Shown here: positions 46,614-55,517 of the stretch, in pieces | Numbering within the stretch: the first letter of the stretch is position 1 | Layout of the letters: each line of letters starts with the position of its first letter | From: Apostichopus japonicus | Lineage: Eukaryota > Echinodermata > Holothuroidea > Aspidochirotida > Stichopodidae | NCBI RefSeq assembly: GCF_037975245.1 | Contig: NC_092578.1 | Coordinates: 16,064,821 to 16,128,820 of the forward strand | Direction: 5' to 3' | DNA: 64,000 bases | Notes under the pieces: model-generated | The model's database searches: none | What the model was told of the DNA's origin: nothing | Seen by the model: the letters and a program-made list of their open reading frames with translations, nothing else | Made by a program: the position numbers and the translations under genes

Positions 46614-47933
46614 CTGTCAATAAATGAAACACTTGGTTATCCAGGGATGAGCTTGGGGTAAACAAAAAATCACGGAACTTTGCAAAAATTGCGGTATAGG
46701 CTCCAGTTTGCGTATGCTACAGTGTGTTAGGATAATAGTTTTTGTCCCCGAGGTAGAAAAGAAATCACGGATATTCCACGAATTCGCGGAAAAAGCTCAT
46801 GCCTGATTATCACTGCCAGATATTACGTTTAAATGTTTTCTTTTGGAATTTCTGGTCGTCATATTATTAAAAATTGCTTTTACAGTCCTCTTAAATGAAA
46901 CATGCCCTTTTCCTTTGTGAAACTACAAGTGCTTTCATTGGTTAATTGAACAAATATTTGTGGTATGAAAATGCAAAGAGTGGGGAGTGAAGAACTTTGT
47001 GGAGCATTGAGAGTTGCGATTTTGATCTGATGAGGCCAACCCTCGATAAACTTCCTGAAAAGACTATTAATTTTTGATGCATTCCAAACCACCAAATATC
47101 GCTGATAGACAATAGGGCACTTGTACTGTAGTCTACCAACAATCTTACCTTTTGTTTGCACCAGAGAGAGTACTTTTTGTTATGACAAAAATTGAAAGAA
47201 AAAACAAACGGTCACTTTTCATATCATTAGATACGGCACTTCCGATTAAAGGCATTGAAGACCCGCCCCAAACCGCGTGCCGCGCTCTGAAAAAGTTAAC
47301 TTTCTGTTGCTTGCAAATAACGTTTTCTTCTTGTCGCTACAAAATGCAGACAGTACCTTGTATCTTTTATCTAGACCTGAGATGTCCACGCTGCTATGTA
47401 CACTGTGTTGTGGGTATTGACCGTAGATGTATGTATGACGGTACACTAGGGTCTAATTACCGACGGTACCAAGCTGTGTGTGTATTTTCTGGGATCGATG
47501 GTGGTGTCTAACACTTCTGTTATACCTCATTCGAAACTAGATCAGATTACGGCATGAGACGTTTCTTTGTGGGTGAGTCTTCACACCCTTGAATGAAATG
47601 GGGGAACCCTTTAAAAGTTGTTTTTCCACAAAAGTAGGGGAACGGCCCGATGTAACTTACCACATCTTGGTAGGATGGAGGCGGTGGAGAGGCGGATTTC
47701 TGATGCACTTCGATGTACTTGGGGGACGGATCCGTACCGACCTCCGTCCTCTCCGATGCAGTGGAACCGATCACGAGATAATCGTCTTCTTCCTTGGTCT
47801 GGGAGAGATGTTCTGGAATGGGCTGGGATGCGCCACTACCCATGGTCGGCACTGCGGTGGTCTTGTTGGGTGGTTGGTTTGATTTCAAAGGTAAGAAGTT
47901 CCTTAGGTTGGAGAAGACTGAACTGGAGAGCAT
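46386..47933 (-). CDS. UMAD1: UMA-domain protein, UMAD1-like (ESCRT-I-associated family), two coding exons
   Basis: The UMA domain is shared by UBAP1, MVB12 and UMAD1 and mediates ESCRT-I association in the first two; the role of UMAD1 itself is poorly known. The minus-strand exons 47661-47933 and 46386-46613 join in phase 0. Features: an acidic EEDDYLVIGS motif matching DGFVLLGD near the N terminus of human UMAD1; a PPPPSY motif (PPxY type, a possible NEDD4-family ligand); and a C-terminal UMA domain with DIPFALHPRLQVI and LDKYLYDFSLEEDI. From the ATG at 47933 the product is 166 residues. From the in-frame ATG at 47843, in the near-perfect context GACCATGG, it is 136, close to the ~137 of human UMAD1 as I recall it. 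I prefer 47843. The RPA3 neighbour, head to head, supports the identification. Confidence 0.85.
46614..47660 (-). other. Intron of the UMAD1-like gene
   Basis: 1.05 kb; contains TTAA MITE copy 4. A minus-strand frame at 46880-47161 is open for 93 codons but has no family resemblance, and the flanking exons already join in phase, so I do not call it an exon. Confidence 0.7.
47246..47592 (+). mobile_element. TTAA-flanked MITE family, copy 4
   Basis: The left TTAA is intact and the left end reads AGGCATTGAAGACCCGCCCC. At the right end, GAGTCTTCACACCCTTGAA shows a TTAA changed to TTGA. Length 347 bp, same orientation as copies 2 and 5. It lies in the UMAD1-like intron about 70 bases from the splice donor. 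Confidence 0.85.
47661..47933 (-). CDS. UMAD1: UMAD1-like first coding exon; two possible starts (47933 or 47843)
   Basis: Ends in SPPPPSYQDV and donor GTAAGT at 47660-47655. The frame opens at ATG 47933 (30 extra residues, context ATCATGC). A second in-frame ATG at 47843 has A at -3 and G at +4 and gives MGSGASQP, which fits the N-myristoylation consensus MGxxxS. A CAG ten bases before the second ATG could even be an acceptor, which would remove the upstream Met. Confidence 0.85.
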
Positions 47934-50900
47934 GATGGACGATGTGGCATCTCTATCGTTGTGTGCATCTCAGTGAGAGAGGAATCGACTAGAGTAAATC
48001 ATAATGGAGAGATATGACATAAAGTTAAGACATGGAAAATGACTTTTCACTCGTTATACATGATGAGGTTATTAACTCGCACACTGGCAGTCATATTTGC
48101 TTCATCAACGAATGTTTTACCTCCAACCGATAGGATTACTTTTCAAATTGATAGAAAAAGCCACAAGACATTGTTTAAAGCAGTGGCAATATGCATATAA
48201 GTAGACTTACAATTACTTTTCTATGGAAAGAAAACATCATCTTTTACCTCAAAACTGACAGAGTTTTCATACTTTTGGTTAAGTATATTAAAGGCATTGA
48301 AGATTCGCCCCAAACAGCGTGCGGCCATCTGAACATTATGTTGTTGCAAGTGAAGTTTTCTTTGTGTCGCTACAAAATGCAGACAGTAATGAAACGTGAT
48401 ACCTTGTTATCTTTAGCTGGACCTGAGATGTCTATCACTGTATCATGTGTACAACACTGTGCTGTGGGTATTGACTGCAGCTGTATGTACTGACTGTACA
48501 CTAGTGTCTAATTACCGACAGTAGCAAGCTGTGTGTGTGTATTTTCTGGGATCGATGGTGTCTAATACTTCTGTTACACCTCATTCGAAACTAGGTCAGA
48601 TTACCGGCATTAGACGTTTCTTTTTGCGCGAGTCTTCACACCCTTTAAAGAAGTCAAGGCACACATAATCTATATTGGAATAAGCAGGGTTAATCTCAGG
48701 AAGTGGCCTGGGCTCTTTCTTATGAATTATTTTGGGACTAACATACGGTACTTTCATGCAAAACAAACTTAATTTTACTCAAAGCCAAAACATAGTGAAT
48801 TACTTGACACTTTCATGAATATCTATTCTGATGTTAATTTGGTTGCTCAAATATTCATGACTGCAATTGGTGGTCAAGGGTCAAGTAAAACCTGATGCTT
48901 GCATATTCATGAGAGGAATATTTCTACTGTCTGTACATGTTGTATATAGTTACTCTGTGCCTTTAGAGAAGCACATGTTTTTGTTTTGGAAGGATACCAC
49001 TATACACTACCAAGGAGAGCCAAATCTTGATTATTTCACTACACTGGGGCAAGTTACATTTTTCTTTCTACTTATCATAAGTAATTTTTTGGCTATATAT
49101 ACAAAAATAGTCATATTGGTTTTCAGATCTTACTCTAGTCTTAGTTAGTTACTACAGTAGTTACTGTAGGGGCATTAACTAGACTTAGGCTTACAGAACT
49201 GTATGTTATTTTCTAACAAGGAGCTGAATTAAAATTAAGTTACTAAACTGCTATTTTATAAGATATACAGTTCTAGTAGAATGAGCCCAATAAGTCCCCT
49301 GCTTTGGGCCTAAGTTCCACTTGGTAGGTTTTGCTTCATAACAAGCTTACTCTTGAAGCAAGAGTTTGAAAGGGTCAGCCAGGCCAAGATAGTGTAATTG
49401 AGTCAGCCCTGTTATATGGTGGTATTTGGTAACTTTGCATGTACCCTAACTTTGTGTTCTGTGTTAAATATATGTAGCTACACTGTTAGATACTGCAGTT
49501 ACTATTTGAAAGTTTAACTGTGACCACTGTCTTCAAATACAGTTCTGAAGTACGCACAAAACCTTATGAAAACCACTAACATTGCTACAGTGAAAAAAGG
49601 ACAAATCAATTTTGTATTCTGAAGTATTTTCACGCAATATTGTGCTCACTTATTGGAATTATACAGTAAACTTCAATGCATATATCTGAAGTTAGGGAAA
49701 TTTGGCCTTCTTTTGAGCAGTTTGAATAAGCGCTCTTTACAAGTATAATTTTATCTGTTTCTGGCGTAAACGGATCAAAGCAAAGATGAAATCACATCGT
49801 TGAAGGACAGAACTAAACCACAGTGGGACATTGAAAGATTGTCAATACCACTGTTCATTACAGGAAATAATTTTGCCCTCAACATCCAGAAGTTACTGTA
49901 TTACCATCCTACCAGGATTTGAAATCAGGGTAAGTCTACAACATTATTATACTTACTCTAAAGAAAATGGTGGAAACATGTGGCATAGTTTTTGCACATG
50001 AATTCCTTACTTTTTACACATCTTTTAATGTATTGCTATTTCAGTAGTAATTTTGGTATCTACCGTAACTTGTCTCCGCCTCTACCAAGAATTCCTGGAT
50101 CTACTCATTACAGAGCAAAAGGAGACAAATTCATTATTAAAGCATGAAGCTTTATTACAGATTGATCAGCCTAAGCCAAAGCTTTCTTTGTGCAGCCTAA
50201 GGTAATCTAACATTCCTGATACCTGCACAAATGCAAATCTTGAACTAACAAGTGGTATATATTACACAGGTCATATAATAAGAATAGCCTTCCTATCGAT
50301 GTATAGCCTTCATTATAAATAGGATATGCACCTGCTACTCCATACTGTAAGTTTCTGTGTAGGCCTAGGTTTTGACTAAGTATTTCCAATATGAATAAAA
50401 GTTACCAAAGAAACGCAATGACATTACATTTACCATGCTTATGTTACTTGCAACTTACACTCAATTTAGATTCAGCTGGCCAATACCTTCGCACATGAGG
50501 CTGCCTTGTAAGATAAGACTAGGCTATTACTAGGTTAAAGGAATAAGGCTGTAGGCTACGGCTGAGAAGTTTCCAAATTCCTGATCCCAAATTGACATTA
50601 CGAGACACATAAAAAACGTTTGTTAATCAGCGATGCATTCGTCAATGTCAACAATGAAAACGTAAACAGATTAACAACACCAGCATTGTCGTCACTAGTC
50701 TACATTGAGCGGCAGAGAGTAAGGATACGTACAAGTCTATGATCATAAATTTTTGTGGTTATCACAAAGTTTCAGTACAGTACAAAGGTTACCAAGGCCA
50801 GATGACGTTACTAACAAGGGAATTCCCGAACACAGAAATTACACTAGTCTGTGAGTGTCATGCGCACTGAACTAAAATCACGTTTCAGTGGTCATCATAG

Positions 50901-51120
50901 AAATTGAACAGAGTGCTCATGTGATCGAATTATTAGTTATCATACACAGATAACGTCTGACATATGTAAGAAAAAGCCTTTGAAGTTTTTCGAAATTTGA
51001 TGTATGTAATTAATGAAAACTTAGGAAATTATTAACCTAGATGTGACATATAAGTTTTAATTGAATATAAAGGATATTATCTTACTTTCATAACAGCTAG
51101 GCTCTTCCACACTCGTGCGA
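47934..51120. other. Upstream region of the UMAD1-like gene, presumed 5' noncoding intron
   Basis: Contains TTAA MITE copy 5 at 48288-48648. Otherwise no recognisable gene; the 93-codon frame at 48867-49148 is unsupported. The noncoding first exon of the UMAD1-like gene probably lies here or in the promoter region near 51 kb. Confidence 0.5.
48288..48648 (+). mobile_element. TTAA-flanked MITE family, copy 5
   Basis: TTAA at both ends; left end AGGCATTGAAGATTCGCCCC, right end GCGCGAGTCTTCACACCCTT. 361 bp, in the same orientation as copies 2 and 4. With copy 4 it brackets the first coding exon of the UMAD1-like gene. Confidence 0.88.
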
Positions 51121-51124
51121 GTTA

Positions 51125-51135
51125 TTTGGCGGGAA
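51125..51135 (+). promoter_or_regulatory. E2F-type site between the UMAD1-like and RPA3 genes
   Basis: TTTGGCGGGAA is a consensus E2F/DP binding sequence. RPA subunits are S-phase replication factors and E2F-regulated in animals, so a site upstream of RPA3 makes sense. It lies about 1.7 kb before the RPA3 ATG, which fits a promoter ahead of a long 5' intron. Confidence 0.55.
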
Positions 51136-51583
51136 GGGAATCAAACTCAGCGGTTGAGATTTATTCAATACAGTGTCCAGGCCTTGCGAGAATATTGAAG
51201 AAACCTATAAAAAGTGTATTCCAGCGGTGCTTCATTGATCAGAAAAATATTCAGTCCAAAATCGGTACAAGTTAGGTGCAGGAGCCAGTCGTTTATTACT
51301 TTGCGCTTGTCAAACTTGATAACTGACTATTTCCAAACTGATATATAGCCGAGAGACCACTAGTAATAGTATTATTATTAACGTAGTAGCAGTAGGCTAG
51401 TACTAGTAGTAGAACTTAGTACTGGAGTAACTGAGTTCGGTTATGCTAGTAAATATTAATATTAAGGCCTAACCTAACCAATAGGCCAAGGAAAAATGTT
51501 AGACTATTGCATATGCAACTAGGCAACTAGGCTGTCGCCTTTGGGTTATACCTTTTGTCCATTTTCCTGTGATGCAACCACCC

Positions 51584-51594
51584 AATATGGCGGC
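51584..51594 (+). promoter_or_regulatory. YY1-type site, candidate RPA3 transcription start region
   Basis: AATATGGCGGC fits the YY1 consensus AANATGGCGGC in the orientation usually found just downstream of transcription starts. The RPA3 transcript may therefore begin within tens of bases upstream. A possible first-exon donor (CAG/GTGAAA) follows at 51603. If used, the ATG inside the motif would open only a very short upstream frame. Confidence 0.45.
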
Positions 51595-52850
51595 CGTGGC
51601 AGGTGAAAAAGGCATAAATTTTCTGTGATTTTGTGACAATTAACCCAGTAGGAACTCTGTGATTTCTCAAATTTTTGCATTTTCATTGCTAAAAAAATTA
51701 GCACGGCTTTGCCATCGCAAAGGCCAATATGCAACCTTGAGTCAGACTGAACAACATGAAAATGATTGAGATCAATATTCTTAAGGGGGACAAATTGCAG
51801 CTACTATTTCATTTAAATTGGTAGGTCATCAATAAAACACTCAATATTGCTGTTTTGCGGGACCTTTGACCGGGACCATTGAATTTGACAAATGTCAAGT
51901 TCGTAATTGTCAGCCTTTGAAAGCAATCTGCATGAGTACCCTTGCTTATTTACGTAACCAAAAACAATTTGAATCCAGTTAGTGAATGTATCACATAATT
52001 TTTATATTGTTTCAAGGATGATCATGTTCTGTTAATTCCCCATGTTTTAATTGGGAACGCATGTAAACCCAGACTCTTGACTATATAAGCACTACTGGCA
52101 CCAAAGCTATAGTAAATAAGTGACAACTTAATTGATTATCGTTACTTGTCACTCTGCCCAGTTATATCTTGAACAGCATTTGAATTCCACGAGACCGAAG
52201 GTCCGTGTGACCGAATTTCCGCGAGTCGATGGTCCGCGAGACCGATGGTCTATGGATAGTCCATCGATCGTAACTAGACTTTTTCATTAGAGGGGCTTAA
52301 GAGGGGGTCAAAGAGATTGACAAGGGGGCTATTAACATTGTTTAAAATAAGGTATCGCTATATCAAATTATTAAGTTATATTCTATTCTAAAATTTCATT
52401 TGGGGCAGCAGGGGGGCGAGACTTTGAGAGCGGGGGCTTTTGCCCCTTGCAACCCCCCTGGTTACGCGACTGATGGAGGCCTGGTATCAATGCAAGCCGC
52501 CCCAGCCCCTTGTGCAAGTCACTGGTATCCACTATGAAAAGAACTGGCTGTAAATTCTCTTTAATTACGCGCTTTATCAACGTAACATTACTGGTAGTAA
52601 TATTTGTCTTACCAGTTTTATAGGCCTAGTAATAGTTTCGGTCTCGCGGGGCCTAGTAATAGTTATGTTCTCGTGACCTGTAACCCTTTCCTGCAAATGC
52701 ACAACATGTTGAAATGCAAAAAGGTAATGGTGGTTTCTAAATCAATTTTCACCCAATTGTGTATAAATTTAAACCATCAATGAGTTACATATATATACCA
52801 TATGCTTTCAAATATTTAAGTTTTTTTTCATCTCTTTCTTTCATCAACAG
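51595..52850 (+). other. Presumed RPA3 5' intron
   Basis: At about 52392-52472 there is one end of another CAG-type element: CCCCCTGGTTACGCGACTG, the inverse of CAGTCGCGTAACCAGGGGG. No matching left end was found, so it is a fragment. At 52189-52250 a phrase with GACCGA(A/T)GGTC recurs three times. No gene. Confidence 0.5.
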
Positions 52851-52943
52851 ATTAGAAGACAGTTTTATGCTAACAAAATCCACTTTGTTATAAAACAGGC
52901 TTTTGTTTCTTTTGCAAAAAAAACATTACAAGGAACAAAAGTG

Positions 52944-53033
52944 ATGGATTCATCAGCAAAGCCCAGGATCAACGGTGCACTCCTCAGTAACTATAAAGGA
53001 CAAGTCGTTTGTGCATTGGGCAAATTAAAAGTG
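52944..53033 (+). CDS. RPA3: RPA3 coding exon 1 (residues 1-30)
   Basis: First in-frame ATG of an exon whose acceptor (TTTCATCAACAG) ends at 52850. Encodes MDSSAKPRINGALLSNYKGQ, then VVCALGKLKV. Donor GTAAGC at 53034, phase 0. Confidence 0.94.
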
Positions 53034-55517
53034 GTAAGCACTATGACACTGTTATGTACAGTACTATATAGTATTATATAGTATTTATATAGTATTTATA
53101 GTATATTATATATATATCACACAATTTATGTAAAATAAATTGTAGTAGAACTTCTGTATTTTCTAATATAGAATATGAATCATAATCGGATATATTGTTA
53201 ATTGGCCTGATAGGGCAGTTATATTTTACGACATTGAGCAGCCACTTGGGCATGTGTGAAAAAGTCCAATGGCTTAATATTACTTACACTTCACATGGGA
53301 TGGCTATAAAATTAACAGTTTTTAGACCATTTGAGATTTCTACTAAACAATTTGGAAGACCATTTCAGATGGAAGAAACTGTTGACCTGTTCCTAGATCG
53401 AAAGGATGGAACCCCATTGTACTTTAGCCTAGCCATTGCTCGAAGTCATGACTAACTACCAGCTGTTAGGTTTCATGACTTCATAGCTTCAGTAATGCCA
53501 CTGTATTTATTCACTAGACAATAGCACTCGGTCTGGTTTTTATCCAGAGCAGAGTTTGAACTTGAGGTGGTTGAACATGTTACCAGCCTCATAGCCTCAA
53601 GATTCAAGACTAGTTTCTGTGAATTTTGAAAGAAAGCAAATTATGTCATCCTAACAAGTAACTGGCAGTTCAAATTTAATTTATTGGTCAAATTATAATG
53701 TTAAATATTATAAACAGTTATATTGGGAGGGGGGATCTAGTTTTGGGTAAATTTTATTTTGGTTTATAATAATTACACGCAGGTGAAAGGGTGCAATTAA
53801 TATGCATTTCAAATTTTAGAAGGTATGTTTTTTTTTCTTTTTACTTTTACAAACTATGGAACAAATTCATGAGTTACTTAACAGTTTTCAGGAAATTCAA
53901 TTGAGCTGGGGAAAACAAGTTCAATAACAAGTTTGTGACAAAAGAAGACTAAATAGTTCAATATGATATTACTCCATGACTCAGTGGGTCCTATATAAAT
54001 ATAACTTTTGTTTTCAAACATTTTAGGACAACGGATCATCCTTTTCTATGACGCTTTGCGATGGCACGGATGTAGAGGTCTTTTTGGACAAGAAGGTAGG
54101 TGATACCAAGAAGGGGAGATTGTCTAGACTTGGGGGGGGGGGTGGGGAGAGGATATGGGGAGGGGAATGATGTTGTGGATTAAACCCAAAAGGGAAAAGC
54201 AAACTTCATGTTCTCTTTCCTGGTCTTGTTACTCCACTTCTTTGAAGTGACTGAACCATAAAAATGTTTTGAAGAGCACTCTAGAATCAATTTTCCATCT
54301 TTGTTTCCTCTGTGACCCGTTTGTAGGCAGTGTGGTGATATATGGTTACTTTCTGTGTTCCACTGATAAAACGCTGTAGTTTGTAACCACTATTTCGAAT
54401 GCAATGTTAATACACGCAGCCTCTGTGAAAATGAGTGGAATCCTAGTAGTGAAAGAGGGAAGCATTACTTTTGTATTTTGAGAATAATTTTTTCAAACAT
54501 AATTTCACCTTTTTTTGTGGAATTATACAGTGTACACTAATACATACATGTGTGATGTTTTGGGAAATTAATTTTGAGCTTTTTTTTTGACTGAGAGACC
54601 TTTAAGAAGTATCCATCTATTTCATTCTGGCAGACCCATTCATGACATCACATAGTTGCAAGATAGGCCCAAAACACAGAGCACAATCAGAAAGATAGGG
54701 AGAGATTTAAGGAACATTTGTGTCCTTAGCATCACTGACTAACCATAGCACATATCCTAAATTTATGTGAATATTACTGTGTGTTATGTCTCATTCAGTT
54801 TGAACCGATACGTATATATTTCCCTTTTCTGTAGCCTGAAAAAGAGTTGGAGGGGATGATTGAGGTGGTAGGAGAGGTCGGGAGTAACCATCATCAAATA
54901 CAGGCCCTCGTTCATCGGATTCTCGGCGATGTCGAATTTGGTGAGTGGCAGTAGTGGTATGGAAAAGCTACTGTACCTTAACAGAATTGCTGTTCTCTTG
55001 TTAAGCAAAACTCCAACTAGTGCTTCTTCTGATAGAGAAAAGTTAAGTCATGTTCACCTTATGTAGCATAAAAGTCCTTATTGACTATATTGTTTCAAAA
55101 AGAATGTATAACCAAATTTGACATCACCCCTTTCCTAACCCTCTCCCCCCCCCCTCCCTCCATAAGTTTATCAACCTCTGATTTTGTCGTTTTAAGGCAT
55201 TCATTGCCGAAACTGACTGATTCTGGTTACCAGAGAGACAAAATTGATGATTTTGAAATATTTACCGTTGTACTGTACAGTTTTCTCGTTTGACATGTCA
55301 CCCTCTTGTGAGAAAGGTCGATAAAAATCTCAAGTCGCCATAGCAGATTGCTACTCAAGATCACCCCACCATCTGATAAATTATGTTTGTTTATATTTTG
55401 TTTCCAGATGTGAATCTGTACAATGAAGCTGTCAACTTGTCACATCAGTTTCCAGAGTTCTATAAAGTTGGTATTTCAGACGCAGACAGCCAATCCCAAG
55501 ATACCATGGACGCCTGA
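52944..55517 (+). CDS. RPA3: Replication protein A 14-kDa subunit (RPA3), complete, four coding exons
   Basis: RPA3 is the smallest subunit of the trimeric nuclear single-stranded-DNA-binding complex RPA, needed for replication, repair and recombination. It supplies one OB fold (DBD-E) and part of the trimer core. Exons 52944-53033, 54027-54095, 54835-54940 and 55408-55517 total 375 bases, 124 residues plus TGA, against 121 in human. Recognisable blocks: KPRINGALLSNYKGQVVCAL, FSMTLCDGTDVEVFLDKK, LEGMIEVVGEVGS and DVNLYNEAVNLSHQFPEFYK. The last is the conserved C-terminal helix that packs against RPA2 and RPA1. The exon with the ATG begins at 52851 after a strong polypyrimidine acceptor, so the first exon is noncoding. 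The gene is head to head with UMAD1 and tail to tail with MIOS. Confidence 0.95.
53034..54026 (+). other. RPA3 intron between coding exons 1 and 2
   Basis: Includes a TAGTATATA-rich low-complexity patch at 53060-53120. An 86-codon frame at 53195-53455 is unrecognised and not called. Confidence 0.8.
54027..54095 (+). CDS. RPA3: RPA3 coding exon 2 (residues 31-53)
   Basis: Acceptor AAACATTTTAG, donor GTAGGT. Encodes DNGSSFSMTLCDGTDVEVFL, then DKK; central strands of the OB fold. Phase 0 at both ends. Confidence 0.94.
54096..54834 (+). other. RPA3 intron between coding exons 2 and 3
   Basis: A G-rich patch lies at 54130-54166. Nothing else recognised. Confidence 0.8.
54835..54940 (+). CDS. RPA3: RPA3 coding exon 3 (residues 54-88)
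   Basis: Acceptor CCCTTTTCTGTAG, donor GTGAGT. Encodes PEKELEGMIEVVGEVGSNHH, then QIQALVHRILGDVEF plus one base of the next Asp codon. EVVG(R/E)V is the conserved OB-fold strand of RPA3. Confidence 0.95.
54941..55407 (+). other. RPA3 intron between coding exons 3 and 4
   Basis: A C-rich tract (55143-55160) and otherwise unique AT-rich sequence. No gene or repeat is recognised. Confidence 0.8.
55408..55517 (+). CDS. RPA3: RPA3 coding exon 4 (C-terminal helix, stop)
   Basis: Acceptor TTTGTTTCCAG. Encodes (D)VNLYNEAVNLSHQFPEFYK, then VGISDADSQSQDTMDA and TGA. LYNEAV...FP(Q/E)FY is nearly invariant in animal RPA3. Confidence 0.96.

Noticed and set aside
46880..47161. 93-codon minus-strand frame inside the UMAD1-like intron as an extra exon
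   Set aside because: The flanking coding exons join in phase without it, its acceptor is weak, and the protein resembles nothing in the family.
52392..52472. Complete hAT-like MITE ending in CCCCCTGGTTACGCGACTG
   Set aside because: Only one end is visible; no partner end or target duplication was found, so it is treated as a fragment.
53195..53455. 86-codon plus-strand frame in an RPA3 intron
   Set aside because: No family resemblance and RPA3 exons join in phase without it.
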